DNA of 64,000 bases from Psychroflexus longus (GTDB lineage Bacteria; Bacteroidota; Bacteroidia; Flavobacteriales; Flavobacteriaceae), in NCBI RefSeq assembly GCF_020164595.1, contig NZ_JAIQZE010000009.1, forward strand, positions 62,001-126,000. Direction: 5' to 3'. The notes beneath the pieces are model-generated. The model was not told the origin of the DNA and did not search any database. It worked only from the letters and a program-made list of their open reading frames with translations. The position numbers were made by a program, and so were the translations under genes. Below, one piece after another: positions 51,927 through 61,194 of this stretch (position 1 is its first letter; each line of letters starts with the position of its first letter).

Positions 51927-52877
51927 ATGGATTTATCGATAGTAATTCCCCTTCTCAATGAATCTGAGTCTTTAAGAGAACTTCATCGCTGGATTGAAGA
52001 AGTGATGAAAAAGCATGGGTTTGATTATGAAATTATCTTCATAAACGATGGAAGTACTGATGAATCCTGGGATATCATAAAAACACTTTCTTCTGAATTT
52101 GATAGCGTCAAAGGGATTAATTTCAAGACTAACTACGGAAAATCTCAGGCACTTCACGCAGGGTTCAGCGAGACTAAAGGAGATGTTGTTATTACCATGG
52201 ATGCAGACTTACAGGACAATCCAGAGGAAATTCCGGAATTATACGATCTCATTGTAAAAGAAGACTATGATCTCATCTCAGGATGGAAAAAGAAAAGATA
52301 CGATTCAGTAATTTTTAAAAATCTTCCTTCCAAACTTTTCAATAAAGCTGCCCGATGGACTTCAGGATTAAAACTACACGATTTTAATTGTGGTCTTAAG
52401 GCCTACAAAAATGAAGTCGTTAAGCATATCGACGTCAATGGAGAAATGCACCGTTACATCCCGGTTCTTGCAAAACAAGCTGGCTTTACCAAAATTGGTG
52501 AAAAGGTAGTTAAACACCAGGCAAGGAAATATGGAAAAACCAAATTTGGAGCAGAGCGCTTCATCAACGGATTTTTAGATCTGGTAACATTGTGGTTTTT
52601 TGCAAAATTCGGTAAACGGCCAATGCACTTTTTTGGTGCCGTAGGGGTTTTGATGTTTTTCGTTGGATTTTTATCAGCCTTATGGATAGGAACTTCCAAA
52701 CTCTATAAACTTTGGAACGGTCTGCCAAATATTCTTGTGGTGGATAATCCTTGGTTTTACATAGCTTTGTCGGCTATGATAATTGGTGTCCAAATGTTTT
52801 TAGCTGGATTCATAGGTGAATTACTTCTTAAGACAAAACACCAACAAAAACGATATTTAATTTCTGAAAAAATATAA
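51927..52877 (+). CDS. GT2 family glycosyltransferase, DPM1/GtrB-like
   Basis: A 316-residue inner-membrane enzyme. The GT-A catalytic domain opens DLSIVIPLLNESESLRELHRWI and carries the DxD-type motif DADLQDNPEEIPEL near 90 and the acceptor-side FNCGLKAYKNEV near 152. Two C-terminal helices (about 232-255 and 277-300) anchor it. This is the layout of polyprenyl-phosphate sugar synthases (DPM1, GtrB, ArnC). It probably charges undecaprenyl phosphate with a hexose for envelope glycans. It lies 5 bp upstream of a phosphosugar mutase gene that could supply its precursor. Confidence 0.88.
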   Translation: MDLSIVIPLLNESESLRELHRWIEEVMKKHGFDYEIIFINDGSTDESWDIIKTLSSEFDSVKGINFKTNYGKSQALHAGFSETKGDVVITMDADLQDNPEEIPELYDLIVKEDYDLISGWKKKRYDSVIFKNLPSKLFNKAARWTSGLKLHDFNCGLKAYKNEVVKHIDVNGEMHRYIPVLAKQAGFTKIGEKVVKHQARKYGKTKFGAERFINGFLDLVTLWFFAKFGKRPMHFFGAVGVLMFFVGFLSALWIGTSKLYKLWNGLPNILVVDNPWFYIALSAMIIGVQMFLAGFIGELLLKTKHQQKRYLISEKI

Positions 52878-52882
52878 AAATT

Positions 52883-54604
52883 ATGAGTAATATTTTAGAT
52901 AAAGCTAAAGCTTGGCTAACTGATACTTTTGATGCTGATACTGTAAATGATGTGCGCCGACTCATTGACACCGACCAGAAAGTCCTTGAGGAAAGTTTCT
53001 TCCAAAATCTAGATTTTGGGACTGGAGGAATGCGAGGAATAATGGGTGTTGGCACCAACAGAATCAATAAATATACCTTAGGAAAAAACACTCAGGGGAT
53101 TTCCAATTATATGAAATCTGTGTTTCCAAACGAGGATTTGAAGGTTGTCATAGCCTACGATTGTCGACGCAACAGTAAAGTATTCGCTCATCATGTCGCC
53201 GATGTGTTTTCAGCAAATGGGATTCAGGTTTATATTTTTCCAGAATTAAGACCAACACCTCTCCTCTCCTATTCAGTAAGACATTTAGGTTGCCAGTGTG
53301 GAATTATGCTTACGGCAAGTCATAATCCGCCAGAGTATAATGGCTACAAAGTCTATTGGAAAGACGGCGGACAGCTTGTTCCACCTGAGGATAAGGAGAT
53401 TATTTCAGAAATTAATGCGCTAAAGTTTACAGACATTGATTTCAATAAAAATTCGGAGTTAATTGAGGTTTTAGATGATTCTGTAGAAAACACCTATTTG
53501 GAGAAAGCAGTAAAAAACGTTAATTTCAATCTGTCTGATGATGTAAAAAAAGCACTGAATATAACCTTCACATCACTACATGGAACATCGATTACTACAG
53601 TCCCAAAACTACTCGAAAAAGCAGGATATAAAAACTTACAGCTTGTTGACGCACAATCAGAACCTGATCCTGACTTTTCAACTGTAAAATCTCCTAATCC
53701 TGAAGAACCAGAGGCACTTGAAATGGCAATTGAACTTGCCAATGAACAAAATAGCGACCTAGCAATTGGCACAGATCCAGATGGAGACAGGTTAGGAATT
53801 GCGGTTAGAAATAAGGAAAATGAGCTTGTTTTACTCAATGGCAACCAAACTATGGTATTGATGACCTGGTACTTGCTGGATAAAATGAAGCAAAATAATG
53901 CTCTTACAGATTCACACTTTGTTGCCTCTACAATTGTTTCTACACCCCTTATGAGGGTTCTCACTGAAGCTTACGGAGTGAAATACATGGAAAGTCTCAC
54001 GGGATTCAAATGGATCGCAAAACTTATAAAAGATAATCCAGAACTTGATTACATCGGTGGGGGCGAAGAAAGTTTTGGTTACATGGTTGGAGATTTTGTA
54101 AGAGATAAAGATGCTAATACTGCAATTTTGCTAGTCTGTGAAATGGCAGCTGAGTTAAAGTCTCAAGGAGCATCTGTATATGATCAACTAATTAAAATTT
54201 ATAAAGACCACGGTTTTTTTAAGGAGAATTTAGTATCTCTTGTAAAGCATGGACTCGAAGGAGCTGAAGAAATAAAAGCTAAGATGGTAGAACTGAGAAA
54301 TAATCCTCCTAAAGAGATAGTAGGAGAACGAGTAGTCCTTATTGAGGATTACTTGACTTCTCAAGCAAAAAATTTGCAATCTCACGAAACTCATCCTATT
54401 GATATGCCAAAATCAAATGTGTTGATATATTATACCGAAAACGGGATCAAAGTTGCGGCCAGACCAAGTGGCACGGAGCCAAAAATCAAATTTTATATCA
54501 GTGTAAATTCTAATTTAAAAGAAACTTCAGAGTTTAAATCCATTGATAAAGAATTAGATTCGAAGATTGAAACTATAAAAAAGGAACTAGGGCTCACTGA
54601 GTAA
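52883..54604 (+). CDS. Phosphoglucomutase/phosphomannomutase (phospho-sugar mutase)
   Basis: A 573-residue alpha-D-phosphohexomutase. The phosphoserine S146 lies in TASHNPPEYNGYK, the metal loop is TDPDGDRLGIAV near 300, the sugar-binding loop is GGGEESFGYM near 392, and the phosphate-contact loop is ARPSGTEPKIKFY near 532. It interconverts hexose 1- and 6-phosphates and feeds nucleotide-sugar synthesis. Length matches the long PgmB-type mutases of Bacteroidota and Firmicutes. It sits 5 bp after the GT2 gene and 8 bp before the ABC exporter gene. Confidence 0.92.
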   Translation: MSNILDKAKAWLTDTFDADTVNDVRRLIDTDQKVLEESFFQNLDFGTGGMRGIMGVGTNRINKYTLGKNTQGISNYMKSVFPNEDLKVVIAYDCRRNSKVFAHHVADVFSANGIQVYIFPELRPTPLLSYSVRHLGCQCGIMLTASHNPPEYNGYKVYWKDGGQLVPPEDKEIISEINALKFTDIDFNKNSELIEVLDDSVENTYLEKAVKNVNFNLSDDVKKALNITFTSLHGTSITTVPKLLEKAGYKNLQLVDAQSEPDPDFSTVKSPNPEEPEALEMAIELANEQNSDLAIGTDPDGDRLGIAVRNKENELVLLNGNQTMVLMTWYLLDKMKQNNALTDSHFVASTIVSTPLMRVLTEAYGVKYMESLTGFKWIAKLIKDNPELDYIGGGEESFGYMVGDFVRDKDANTAILLVCEMAAELKSQGASVYDQLIKIYKDHGFFKENLVSLVKHGLEGAEEIKAKMVELRNNPPKEIVGERVVLIEDYLTSQAKNLQSHETHPIDMPKSNVLIYYTENGIKVAARPSGTEPKIKFYISVNSNLKETSEFKSIDKELDSKIETIKKELGLTE

Positions 54605-54612
54605 AAAAGTTT

Positions 54613-56442
54613 ATGACATATTTCAAGAAAATACTTCGCTTTGCGCAACCCTACAAGCGGTTTGCGGTACTCAATATTATAGCCAATATCTTCTATGCCC
54701 TTTTTAGTGCACTTTCATTTGTAGCACTTATCCCAATGCTGGATGTACTTTTCAAAGGTAAAGATGCCGAGAAGATTACAGAACCACCAGTTTACAACGG
54801 AATTGGAAAAGCCAAGGACTATTTCAAAGATTATTTGTCTTTTCAAGTCAACGAAATTGCACAGGATGATGCGTCCATAGCTTTGATTTTGGTCATCAGT
54901 TTGGTAATTATCTTATTTTTCCTGAAAAATATTTCGAATTATATTGCCATGTACTTCATCACTTTTTTAAGGAATGGAGTACTCAAAGATTTGAGAAATG
55001 CACTTTATAAGAAAACTATAGAACTCCCACTTTCTCATTATTCTGAAAAGCGAAAAGGCGATACAATTGCCAGAATTACCAGTGATGTATTGGAAATACA
55101 ACATTCATTTTTGTCGATTTTGGAATTGATCGTAAGAGAACCACTTACCATTTTATTTACCATTGGAATGATGCTGTTGATAAGCTGGGAGCTCACTATT
55201 TTTGTGTTCGTCTTCATCCCAATTTCAGGCTTTATTATCTCTTTGATAGGAAAATCATTGAAGAAAAAGTCAGATAAGGTTCAGGAAGAGCAAGGTCAGT
55301 TTTTATCAATTTTGGAAGAAACTTTAGGTGGGCTCAAAATCATCAAGGGATTTAATGCTGAATCTATTTTTTACAAAAAATTTAAAGACTCTACTCAAAA
55401 TTTTTATGATTTTTCCAATAAGCTATTGAATCGTCAAAATTCGGCCTCTCCCGCCAGTGAATTTCTGGGTATTAGCGTTATCGCTATTTTGCTTTGGTAT
55501 GGTGGACGAATGGTATTAATCGATGGAACCTTAGATGGAAGTACCTTTATTGCTTATATGGGGTTAGCCTATAATATCTTAACACCAGCTAAAGGTATAT
55601 CTAAAGCATCCTACAGCGTGAAAAAAGGAGATGCTGCTGCCGAACGTATTTTAGAAATTTTGGAAACTGAAAATATAATCCAAGATGATAAAAATGCAAT
55701 TGACAAAAAGGAGTTTACATCAGAATTGACTTTGGAACATATTTCATTTAGATATGAAAAAGAATATGTCCTTAAAAACTTTAGCGCAACATTGAAAAAA
55801 GGCAAGACCATCGCTTTGGTTGGTCAATCTGGTAGCGGGAAGTCTACCATCGCCAATTTGGTAACCAGATTTTATGATCTTGAAGAAGGAGAAATTAAGA
55901 TCGACGGTATGAATATCAAAAAAATAAAACAAAAATCTTTAAGAGGTTTAATGGGACTTGTGACTCAAGACTCTATATTATTCAACGATACCATCAAGGA
56001 AAATCTAAAGATTAGTAAACCAAATGCTACAGACGAAGAATTAATTGAGGCCTTAAAGATTGCAAACGCTTATGAATTTGTAAGTGCATTTCCGAAAGGC
56101 ATAGATACCAATATTGGTGATAGCGGTGGAAAATTAAGTGGAGGGCAAAAGCAAAGGATTTCTATTGCCAGAGCGGTGTTGAAAAATCCACCTATCATGA
56201 TACTAGATGAAGCCACTTCGGCTTTGGATACGGAGAGTGAACAATTAGTTCAAAAAGCTCTGGAAAATATGATGCAGAACAGAACTTCTATTGTTATAGC
56301 TCACCGACTTTCCACAATTAAAAACGCAGACACAATTTTAGTATTACACCAGGGTGAAATTGTAGAACAAGGTAAACATGACGAATTGATGACTAGCGAC
56401 GGTGTTTATAAGAAATTAGTTAATATGCAATCCTTCGAATAA
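54613..56442 (+). CDS. MsbA-like ABC exporter (fused permease and ATPase)
   Basis: A 609-residue half-transporter. Six membrane helices lie in the first 330 residues. The nucleotide-binding domain has Walker A GQSGSGKST (404-412), Q-loop LVTQDSILFND, signature LSGGQ (508-512), Walker B IMILDEATSALD and switch IAHRLST. It works as a homodimer, and by similarity it flips lipid A or another lipid across the inner membrane. Its position after glycosyltransferase and mutase genes fits a lipid or glycolipid substrate. An insertion of about 30 residues follows the first helix (FKGKDAEKITEPPVYNGIGK), which is common in Bacteroidota. Confidence 0.9.
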   Translation: MTYFKKILRFAQPYKRFAVLNIIANIFYALFSALSFVALIPMLDVLFKGKDAEKITEPPVYNGIGKAKDYFKDYLSFQVNEIAQDDASIALILVISLVIILFFLKNISNYIAMYFITFLRNGVLKDLRNALYKKTIELPLSHYSEKRKGDTIARITSDVLEIQHSFLSILELIVREPLTILFTIGMMLLISWELTIFVFVFIPISGFIISLIGKSLKKKSDKVQEEQGQFLSILEETLGGLKIIKGFNAESIFYKKFKDSTQNFYDFSNKLLNRQNSASPASEFLGISVIAILLWYGGRMVLIDGTLDGSTFIAYMGLAYNILTPAKGISKASYSVKKGDAAAERILEILETENIIQDDKNAIDKKEFTSELTLEHISFRYEKEYVLKNFSATLKKGKTIALVGQSGSGKSTIANLVTRFYDLEEGEIKIDGMNIKKIKQKSLRGLMGLVTQDSILFNDTIKENLKISKPNATDEELIEALKIANAYEFVSAFPKGIDTNIGDSGGKLSGGQKQRISIARAVLKNPPIMILDEATSALDTESEQLVQKALENMMQNRTSIVIAHRLSTIKNADTILVLHQGEIVEQGKHDELMTSDGVYKKLVNMQSFE

Positions 56443-56449
56443 GATTCAG

Positions 56450-56989
56450 TTGAAAGAAGAAGAAATCATAGAAAATTTGCAACAAGGCACCAATACTGAT
56501 GAAGCCTTCAGAGCTCTTATTTCTGAACACAAGATCAGACTTTACTGGCATATAAGAACTATTGTGAAAATTCATGAAGATGCAGATGATGTTCTTCAAA
56601 ATACATTTATAAAAGTCTTTAAGAATATAAAATCTTTCAAAGGAGATAGTAAACTTTTCAGTTGGATGTATAGGATTGCCACCAATGAGTCTATCACTTT
56701 TTTAAATAAAAAGGCTAAAAAACTAAAGCTCTCGGATCAGGAATTAAATGACTATCTTTTAGAAACATTGGAAAGCGATGTATATTTTGAAGGGAGTGAG
56801 ATTCAGCTTCAACTACAAAAAGCTATTGAAGCTTTACCGCATCAACAAAAGATAGTTTTCAACATGCGTTATTTTGAAGAAATACCATACGAAGAAATGT
56901 CGGAAATTTTAGATTCAAGTGTGGGAGCACTAAAATCTAACTACCACCATGCCAGAAAGAAAGTAGAAAAGTTTTTAAAGTCAGATTAA
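56450..56989 (+). CDS. ECF-type RNA polymerase sigma factor, TTG start
   Basis: A 179-residue sigma-70-family protein. Region 2 (about 25-90: RLYWHIRTIVKIHEDADDVLQNTFIKVFKNI...FSWMYRIATNESITFL) and region 4 (about 122-176: ALPHQQKIVFNMRYFEEIPYEEMSEILDSSVGALKSNYHHARKKVEKFL) are complete. The only start that keeps region 2 is TTG 56450; the first ATG is deep in region 2. It follows the ABC gene by 7 bp and is followed by a single-pass protein and a Spy-like protein, so it may sense envelope stress. Confidence 0.88.
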   Translation: MKEEEIIENLQQGTNTDEAFRALISEHKIRLYWHIRTIVKIHEDADDVLQNTFIKVFKNIKSFKGDSKLFSWMYRIATNESITFLNKKAKKLKLSDQELNDYLLETLESDVYFEGSEIQLQLQKAIEALPHQQKIVFNMRYFEEIPYEEMSEILDSSVGALKSNYHHARKKVEKFLKSD

Positions 56990-57020
56990 ACTTTTAAATT
57001 GAAATTGAGTCTTATAAGTA

Positions 57021-57518
57021 ATGGAAGACAATCAACACATACAAGATAGAAAAACAGGATTTAAGGTTCCAAAAGACTATTTTGAAACCTTGGAGGATTC
57101 TTTATTGAATACAATCAAATCTGAATCTTACACTGAAAAATCTGGTTTCAAAATTCCAAATGACTATTTCTCAGGTTTTAAAGTAAATATTCCTTTAGAA
57201 GAAAAACCAACTAAAGTTATTCAACTGAAAGAATTTAGTAAGTGGATGGTTGCTGCGTCAATTGTTGCAATTGCAGTCATAGGCGCTTTGTATATTGATA
57301 GAATAAGTCCGAATCAGAATATTCAGTTTTCTGATCTTGATAATGATATGATTGAAAGGTATTTAGATTATCACATTGAAACCCCAGATGAATTTATAGA
57401 CTATGAAAATACTTCTGTAAAAGATTTAGTCAACCAAAATATATCAAAACTGGATGACAAAGATATTATTGAGTATTTGAATGATAAAATTGAAGATCAA
57501 GACTTTGACAATGAATAA
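57021..57518 (+). CDS. Candidate anti-sigma factor, single-pass membrane protein
   Basis: A 165-residue protein. The cytosolic N-terminus (about 1-72) holds a twice-repeated motif, GFKVPKDYF at 13-21 and GFKIPNDYF at 42-50. One membrane helix follows at about 76-94 (WMVAASIVAIAVIGALYI), then an acidic external part. It sits 31 bp after the sigma gene and overlaps the Spy-like gene by 8 bp. Topology and context suggest it sequesters the sigma factor through the repeated motif, which is inference. It has no zinc-binding anti-sigma signature. Confidence 0.72.
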   Translation: MEDNQHIQDRKTGFKVPKDYFETLEDSLLNTIKSESYTEKSGFKIPNDYFSGFKVNIPLEEKPTKVIQLKEFSKWMVAASIVAIAVIGALYIDRISPNQNIQFSDLDNDMIERYLDYHIETPDEFIDYENTSVKDLVNQNISKLDDKDIIEYLNDKIEDQDFDNE

Positions 57519-57957
57519 AAATTATATACTCTTACTCGTTTTCACTTTTATATGTAGTTTCTACGGAAACGCGCAAAACAGCGAAAGTGAAAAAATTCAG
57601 CAATTGAAAATCGCTTTTTTCACGGAAGAGTTGAATCTCACGCCAAGTGAAGCTAAGAGATTTTGGCCCGTTTATACTGAACATAATAAACGCTACGAAA
57701 ATTTAAGAAATAGTGAATGGTCTGATATTAAATCGAAACTTGATAACATCAAGAATTTGAATCAGGAAGAAGCTAGCCGACTTTTAGATAATTACATGTC
57801 TTACAAAAAATCGAGAGTGGAGCTTAGAGAAGATTTTGTAGACAATCTTAAAGAAGTGATTTCTCCAAAGCAGATTATGATGCTTAAAAAAGCAGAATAT
57901 GATTTTCACAAAAAACTTTTGAAACAATATCAATCTGATAAGTCTTCTAAGAACTAA
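57511..57957 (+). CDS. Spy/CpxP-like periplasmic protein
   Basis: A 148-residue exported protein with a signal peptide (1-20, cleavage after GNAQ). A helical body follows, containing the LTPSEAKRFWPVYTEHNKRYENL motif near 38-60 and a second helix pair (LREDFVDNLKEVISPKQIMML). This resembles the LTxxQ arrangement of Spy/CpxP and of the small sensors accompanying ECF sigma factors. It could chaperone or titrate misfolded periplasmic protein and feed a signal to the preceding anti-sigma candidate. The ATG at 57511 is chosen because the signal peptide starts there; it overlaps the previous gene by 8 bp. Confidence 0.78.
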   Translation: MNKNYILLLVFTFICSFYGNAQNSESEKIQQLKIAFFTEELNLTPSEAKRFWPVYTEHNKRYENLRNSEWSDIKSKLDNIKNLNQEEASRLLDNYMSYKKSRVELREDFVDNLKEVISPKQIMMLKKAEYDFHKKLLKQYQSDKSSKN

Positions 57958-57962
57958 AACTC

Positions 57963-57970
57963 TATTTTTG
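57963..57970 (+). promoter_or_regulatory. -7 box TATTTTTG for the RsmB-type gene
   Basis: Exact TAnnTTTG match ending 17 bp before ATG 57988. Confidence 0.55.
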
Positions 57971-57987
57971 CAGATTAAATTATAATC

Positions 57988-59202
57988 ATGCGCTTACACA
58001 GAAACTTAGTTTTCGCCGTTATAGATACTTTACATCTTATTTTTAACGAAGGCAAGTACGCCGACAAAGAAATATCGAACACTTTAAAGCGTGATAAACG
58101 CTGGGGATCAAGAGACCGTGGCTTTATCGCTGAGACCACTTACGATATAGTAAGATGGAAAAGGCTTTATTCTGAAATTGCCGACGTTAATGCTCCATAT
58201 TCCAGACCAAATTTATTCAGGCTCTTTACAGTTTGGGCTACATTGAAAGGCATAGAAATTCCAGATTGGAAACAGTTTGAAGACACACCTACAAGGAGAA
58301 TAAAAGGAAGGTTTGATGAACTCTCCAAAATCACCAAATATGCTGAATCAATACCAGATTGGCTTGACGAGCTTGGACGCAAAGAACTAGGTAAACTGTG
58401 GGAGGAAGAAATAAAAGCGCTCAACGAGCAAGCTAAAGTTATCCTAAGAACCAATACTTTAAAGACTACACCAAAGAAGCTTCAACTTATCTTAGATGAA
58501 GAATTCATTCCTACCAAGACAATAAAGGGTTACCCTGAAGCCTTAGAGCTTTATGAACGTGCCGATGTTTTCAAAACCGATGCTTTCAAAAAAGGGCTGT
58601 TTGAAGTACAAGACGCTTCTTCTCAAAAAGTAGCCCATGCGCTCAAACTAGAGCCTGGTATGAGAGTAATAGATGCCTGTGCCGGAGCTGGAGGAAAATC
58701 TCTACATGTTGCCGCTTTAATGGAAAATAAAGGACAAATTATTGCCATGGATATTTATGGCAATAAATTAAAGGAACTTAAAAGAAGAGCCAAAAGAGCT
58801 GGAGCTCATAATTTGGAAACTCGAGTGATAGATTCAACAAAAGTGATAAAAAAACTTCATGAGTCTGCAGATCGAGTTCTTATAGATGCTCCTTGTACTG
58901 GACTTGGTGTCTTACGACGAAACCCAGGTGCCAAATGGAAGTTATCTCCAGAGTTTTTGGTAGAAATCAAGAGAAAACAACAGGATTTACTACGAGATTA
59001 TAGTAAAATGGTAAAGCCTGGTGGCATTTTGGTCTATGCAACCTGTTCCATATTACCTTCAGAAAACCAAATGCAAGTTCAAGATTTCCTCAATTCTGAA
59101 AATGGGAGCGGATTTCAACTGAATAAGGATAAAAAGATTTTAGCCCATAAATCTGGTTTTGATGGTTTTTATTATGCCGTTCTTCAAAGATCTACTTCAT
59201 AA
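57988..59202 (+). CDS. RsmB/NOP2-type RNA cytosine-C5 methyltransferase
   Basis: A 404-residue enzyme with an N-terminal NusB-like RNA-binding region (about 1-140) and a SAM-dependent core. SAM motif DACAGAGGKSLHVAAL near 228, motif IV DAPCTGLGVLRRNPG with C303, and motif VI YATCSILPSENQ with nucleophile C353. It makes m5C in rRNA or tRNA; RsmB modifies 16S C967 in E. coli, but the site is not proven here. It has its own promoter, and the nuclease gene follows after 27 bp. Confidence 0.9.
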   Translation: MRLHRNLVFAVIDTLHLIFNEGKYADKEISNTLKRDKRWGSRDRGFIAETTYDIVRWKRLYSEIADVNAPYSRPNLFRLFTVWATLKGIEIPDWKQFEDTPTRRIKGRFDELSKITKYAESIPDWLDELGRKELGKLWEEEIKALNEQAKVILRTNTLKTTPKKLQLILDEEFIPTKTIKGYPEALELYERADVFKTDAFKKGLFEVQDASSQKVAHALKLEPGMRVIDACAGAGGKSLHVAALMENKGQIIAMDIYGNKLKELKRRAKRAGAHNLETRVIDSTKVIKKLHESADRVLIDAPCTGLGVLRRNPGAKWKLSPEFLVEIKRKQQDLLRDYSKMVKPGGILVYATCSILPSENQMQVQDFLNSENGSGFQLNKDKKILAHKSGFDGFYYAVLQRSTS

Positions 59203-59229
59203 AATCCTCATCCTAGACCTAATATTGTG

Positions 59230-61146
59230 ATGAAACGATATTTATTTCTCTTATCCTTTTTAGTGTTTGGTTTCAGCTTTGCACAAGCCCCAGCAGAATA
59301 CTATAAAAGTGCAGAAGGTCTAAGTGGTTTCCAATTAAAAACTGCCTTAAAAAATATCATAGACGATATAGATGATGGAAATGGTCTACCATTTCACCAA
59401 GATCAAGGATATAGAAGTTTATACGACGCATATGCTTCAGAAAATAGCGGAGATACCGACGATTATTATGAAAATGACGGTACGGTACTAGATATGTATT
59501 CTGAAGTAACCAATGGTAGTGAAGCTTATAATTATCAGCATTTTCAAAATCAATGCGGAAATTATAGCAATGAAGGGGATTGTTATAATCGCGAACATTT
59601 GGTGCCGCAATCCACATTCAACAGTGCTTCACCTATGAGAAATGATTATTTCCATGTTGTTCCATCTGATGGAAAGGTGAATGGAGCCCGCGGAAGTTAT
59701 CCTTTTGGTGAAGTGAGTAATCCAAGTTACGTTTCGACCAACGGCTCAAAACGTGGAGTAAACACATTTCCAGGATATTCAGGTGTTGTATTTGAACCGA
59801 TCGATGAATTCAAAGGAGATATAGCAAGATCTGTACTTTATTTTGCGATTAGGTACGAAGACGAATTTAACAGCAGCTGGAAAACAAATGATGTCCTTGC
59901 TGACAATGCACAGGACTTTTTTGTGGACTGGTATATCAATTTACTCTTATCATGGCATTTAAACGATCCTGTAAGTCAAAAAGAAATAGATCGAAATGAT
60001 AATGGTTTTCAATATCAGGGAAATAGAAATCCATTAATAGATCATCCAGAGTTTGCTTATGATATTTGGGGAGATTCAGACGATCTACCTCCTACTGCTC
60101 CACAAAATCTTCAAGCTAGCAATATTACGGATTCAAGTGTTAATATTAGTTGGGATTTCTCTCAGGATAACGTAGCTATAGTAAAATATATCTTAGAGTT
60201 AGACGATATCAGTTTAGTTGAAGTGTCTTCGCAAACATTGAATTATACTGTTCAAGAACTTTCTCCGGAAACACTTTATAATTTTAGAATCTATGCTGTA
60301 GATCAAAGCGGAAATGTTTCCGATCCAAGTGAAAATCTGGAAGTAATAACTTTATCCGAATCGGATATATTGGTTTGGGAAGATTTCGAAAATTGCAATA
60401 CTGTATCCAGCAATTTCATATCTGTAAGCGAGCTAAGCGGTATCAACTGGAAATGTGTTGATAATTTTGGAAAAGACAACACGCGAGGTTACCAAATGAA
60501 TGCCTTTCAAAACAGTCAGGAAGTACCTAGCCGTGACTGGCTGATTACATCAGATAAAATAGACTTTGAAAATTATGAAGTAGAGAAAATTAGTTTTTGG
60601 GCTTCTGCTAGTCTTGGTAATACCAAACTTCAACTTTTATATTCTTCATCTTATGATAGAAATGGAAACCCATCTAATTTTGATTGGCAAGAAATACCAA
60701 ATGTGGACATACCTCTTCATCCTGAAGGCGATAATAATTTGTTTGTTTATTCAGCAAATAAAATTGATATCTCAGATATAAATGGCGAAGTATATATGGC
60801 TTTCAAATATGACACAACAAATGGAGAAAGTGCTACTAGGTGGACAATAGATAATTTTCTTGTAGAAGGAGAAGGAAAGTATCTCTTATCCAATTATACT
60901 TTCAAAGACAAACTAGAAGTCCTTCTGTATCCTAATCCCTCCAAAAACTTTCAAATCAGTTTAGATTTTAATCAAAGAGGGCTCAAAATTATTGAGATTT
61001 ACGATTTAAATGGAAGATTACTTTTAAAGAGAAGAACCTATTTAAAAAATTATTCTGAAAATTTGAGTCAACTACAAACTGGTAATTACTTAATGAGAAT
61101 TAAGCATGAAGGAATTTCTCAAATAAAGCGACTTGTACTAAAATAA
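59230..61146 (+). CDS. Endonuclease I family secreted nuclease with FN3 and T9SS sorting domain
   Basis: A 638-residue exported protein. Signal peptide 1-19 (cleavage after SFAQ). The nuclease domain (about 25-285) carries the His-Asn-Cys-type active site of the EndA/bacillary extracellular ribonuclease family: NREHLVPQS with H123, then MRNDYFHVVPSDGKVNGARG. A fibronectin type III domain follows (about 290-375). Next is a jelly-roll/carbohydrate-binding-like domain (about 385-555) that resembles choice-of-anchor modules. The type IX sorting domain begins near 562, with LYPNPSKNFQISL and ending RLVLK. It should be exported by the Por system and degrade extracellular DNA or RNA for nutrients. 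Confidence 0.9.
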   Translation: MKRYLFLLSFLVFGFSFAQAPAEYYKSAEGLSGFQLKTALKNIIDDIDDGNGLPFHQDQGYRSLYDAYASENSGDTDDYYENDGTVLDMYSEVTNGSEAYNYQHFQNQCGNYSNEGDCYNREHLVPQSTFNSASPMRNDYFHVVPSDGKVNGARGSYPFGEVSNPSYVSTNGSKRGVNTFPGYSGVVFEPIDEFKGDIARSVLYFAIRYEDEFNSSWKTNDVLADNAQDFFVDWYINLLLSWHLNDPVSQKEIDRNDNGFQYQGNRNPLIDHPEFAYDIWGDSDDLPPTAPQNLQASNITDSSVNISWDFSQDNVAIVKYILELDDISLVEVSSQTLNYTVQELSPETLYNFRIYAVDQSGNVSDPSENLEVITLSESDILVWEDFENCNTVSSNFISVSELSGINWKCVDNFGKDNTRGYQMNAFQNSQEVPSRDWLITSDKIDFENYEVEKISFWASASLGNTKLQLLYSSSYDRNGNPSNFDWQEIPNVDIPLHPEGDNNLFVYSANKIDISDINGEVYMAFKYDTTNGESATRWTIDNFLVEGEGKYLLSNYTFKDKLEVLLYPNPSKNFQISLDFNQRGLKIIEIYDLNGRLLLKRRTYLKNYSENLSQLQTGNYLMRIKHEGISQIKRLVLK

Positions 61147-61176
61147 AAAAGGCTAGAATAAAATTCTAGCCTTTTT
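61146..61176. terminator. Bidirectional terminator between nuclease and DUF4168 genes
   Basis: Fourteen-base perfect stem (aaaaaggctagaat / attctagccttttt) with loop AAA; both strands end in T-runs, serving the convergent genes on either side. Confidence 0.9.
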
Positions 61177-61194
61177 AAAATAAATGAGGAAAAA

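Noticed and set aside
53494-53964. 156-codon open frame on the minus strand inside the phosphosugar mutase gene
   Set aside because: Serine-rich shadow frame without recognisable features.
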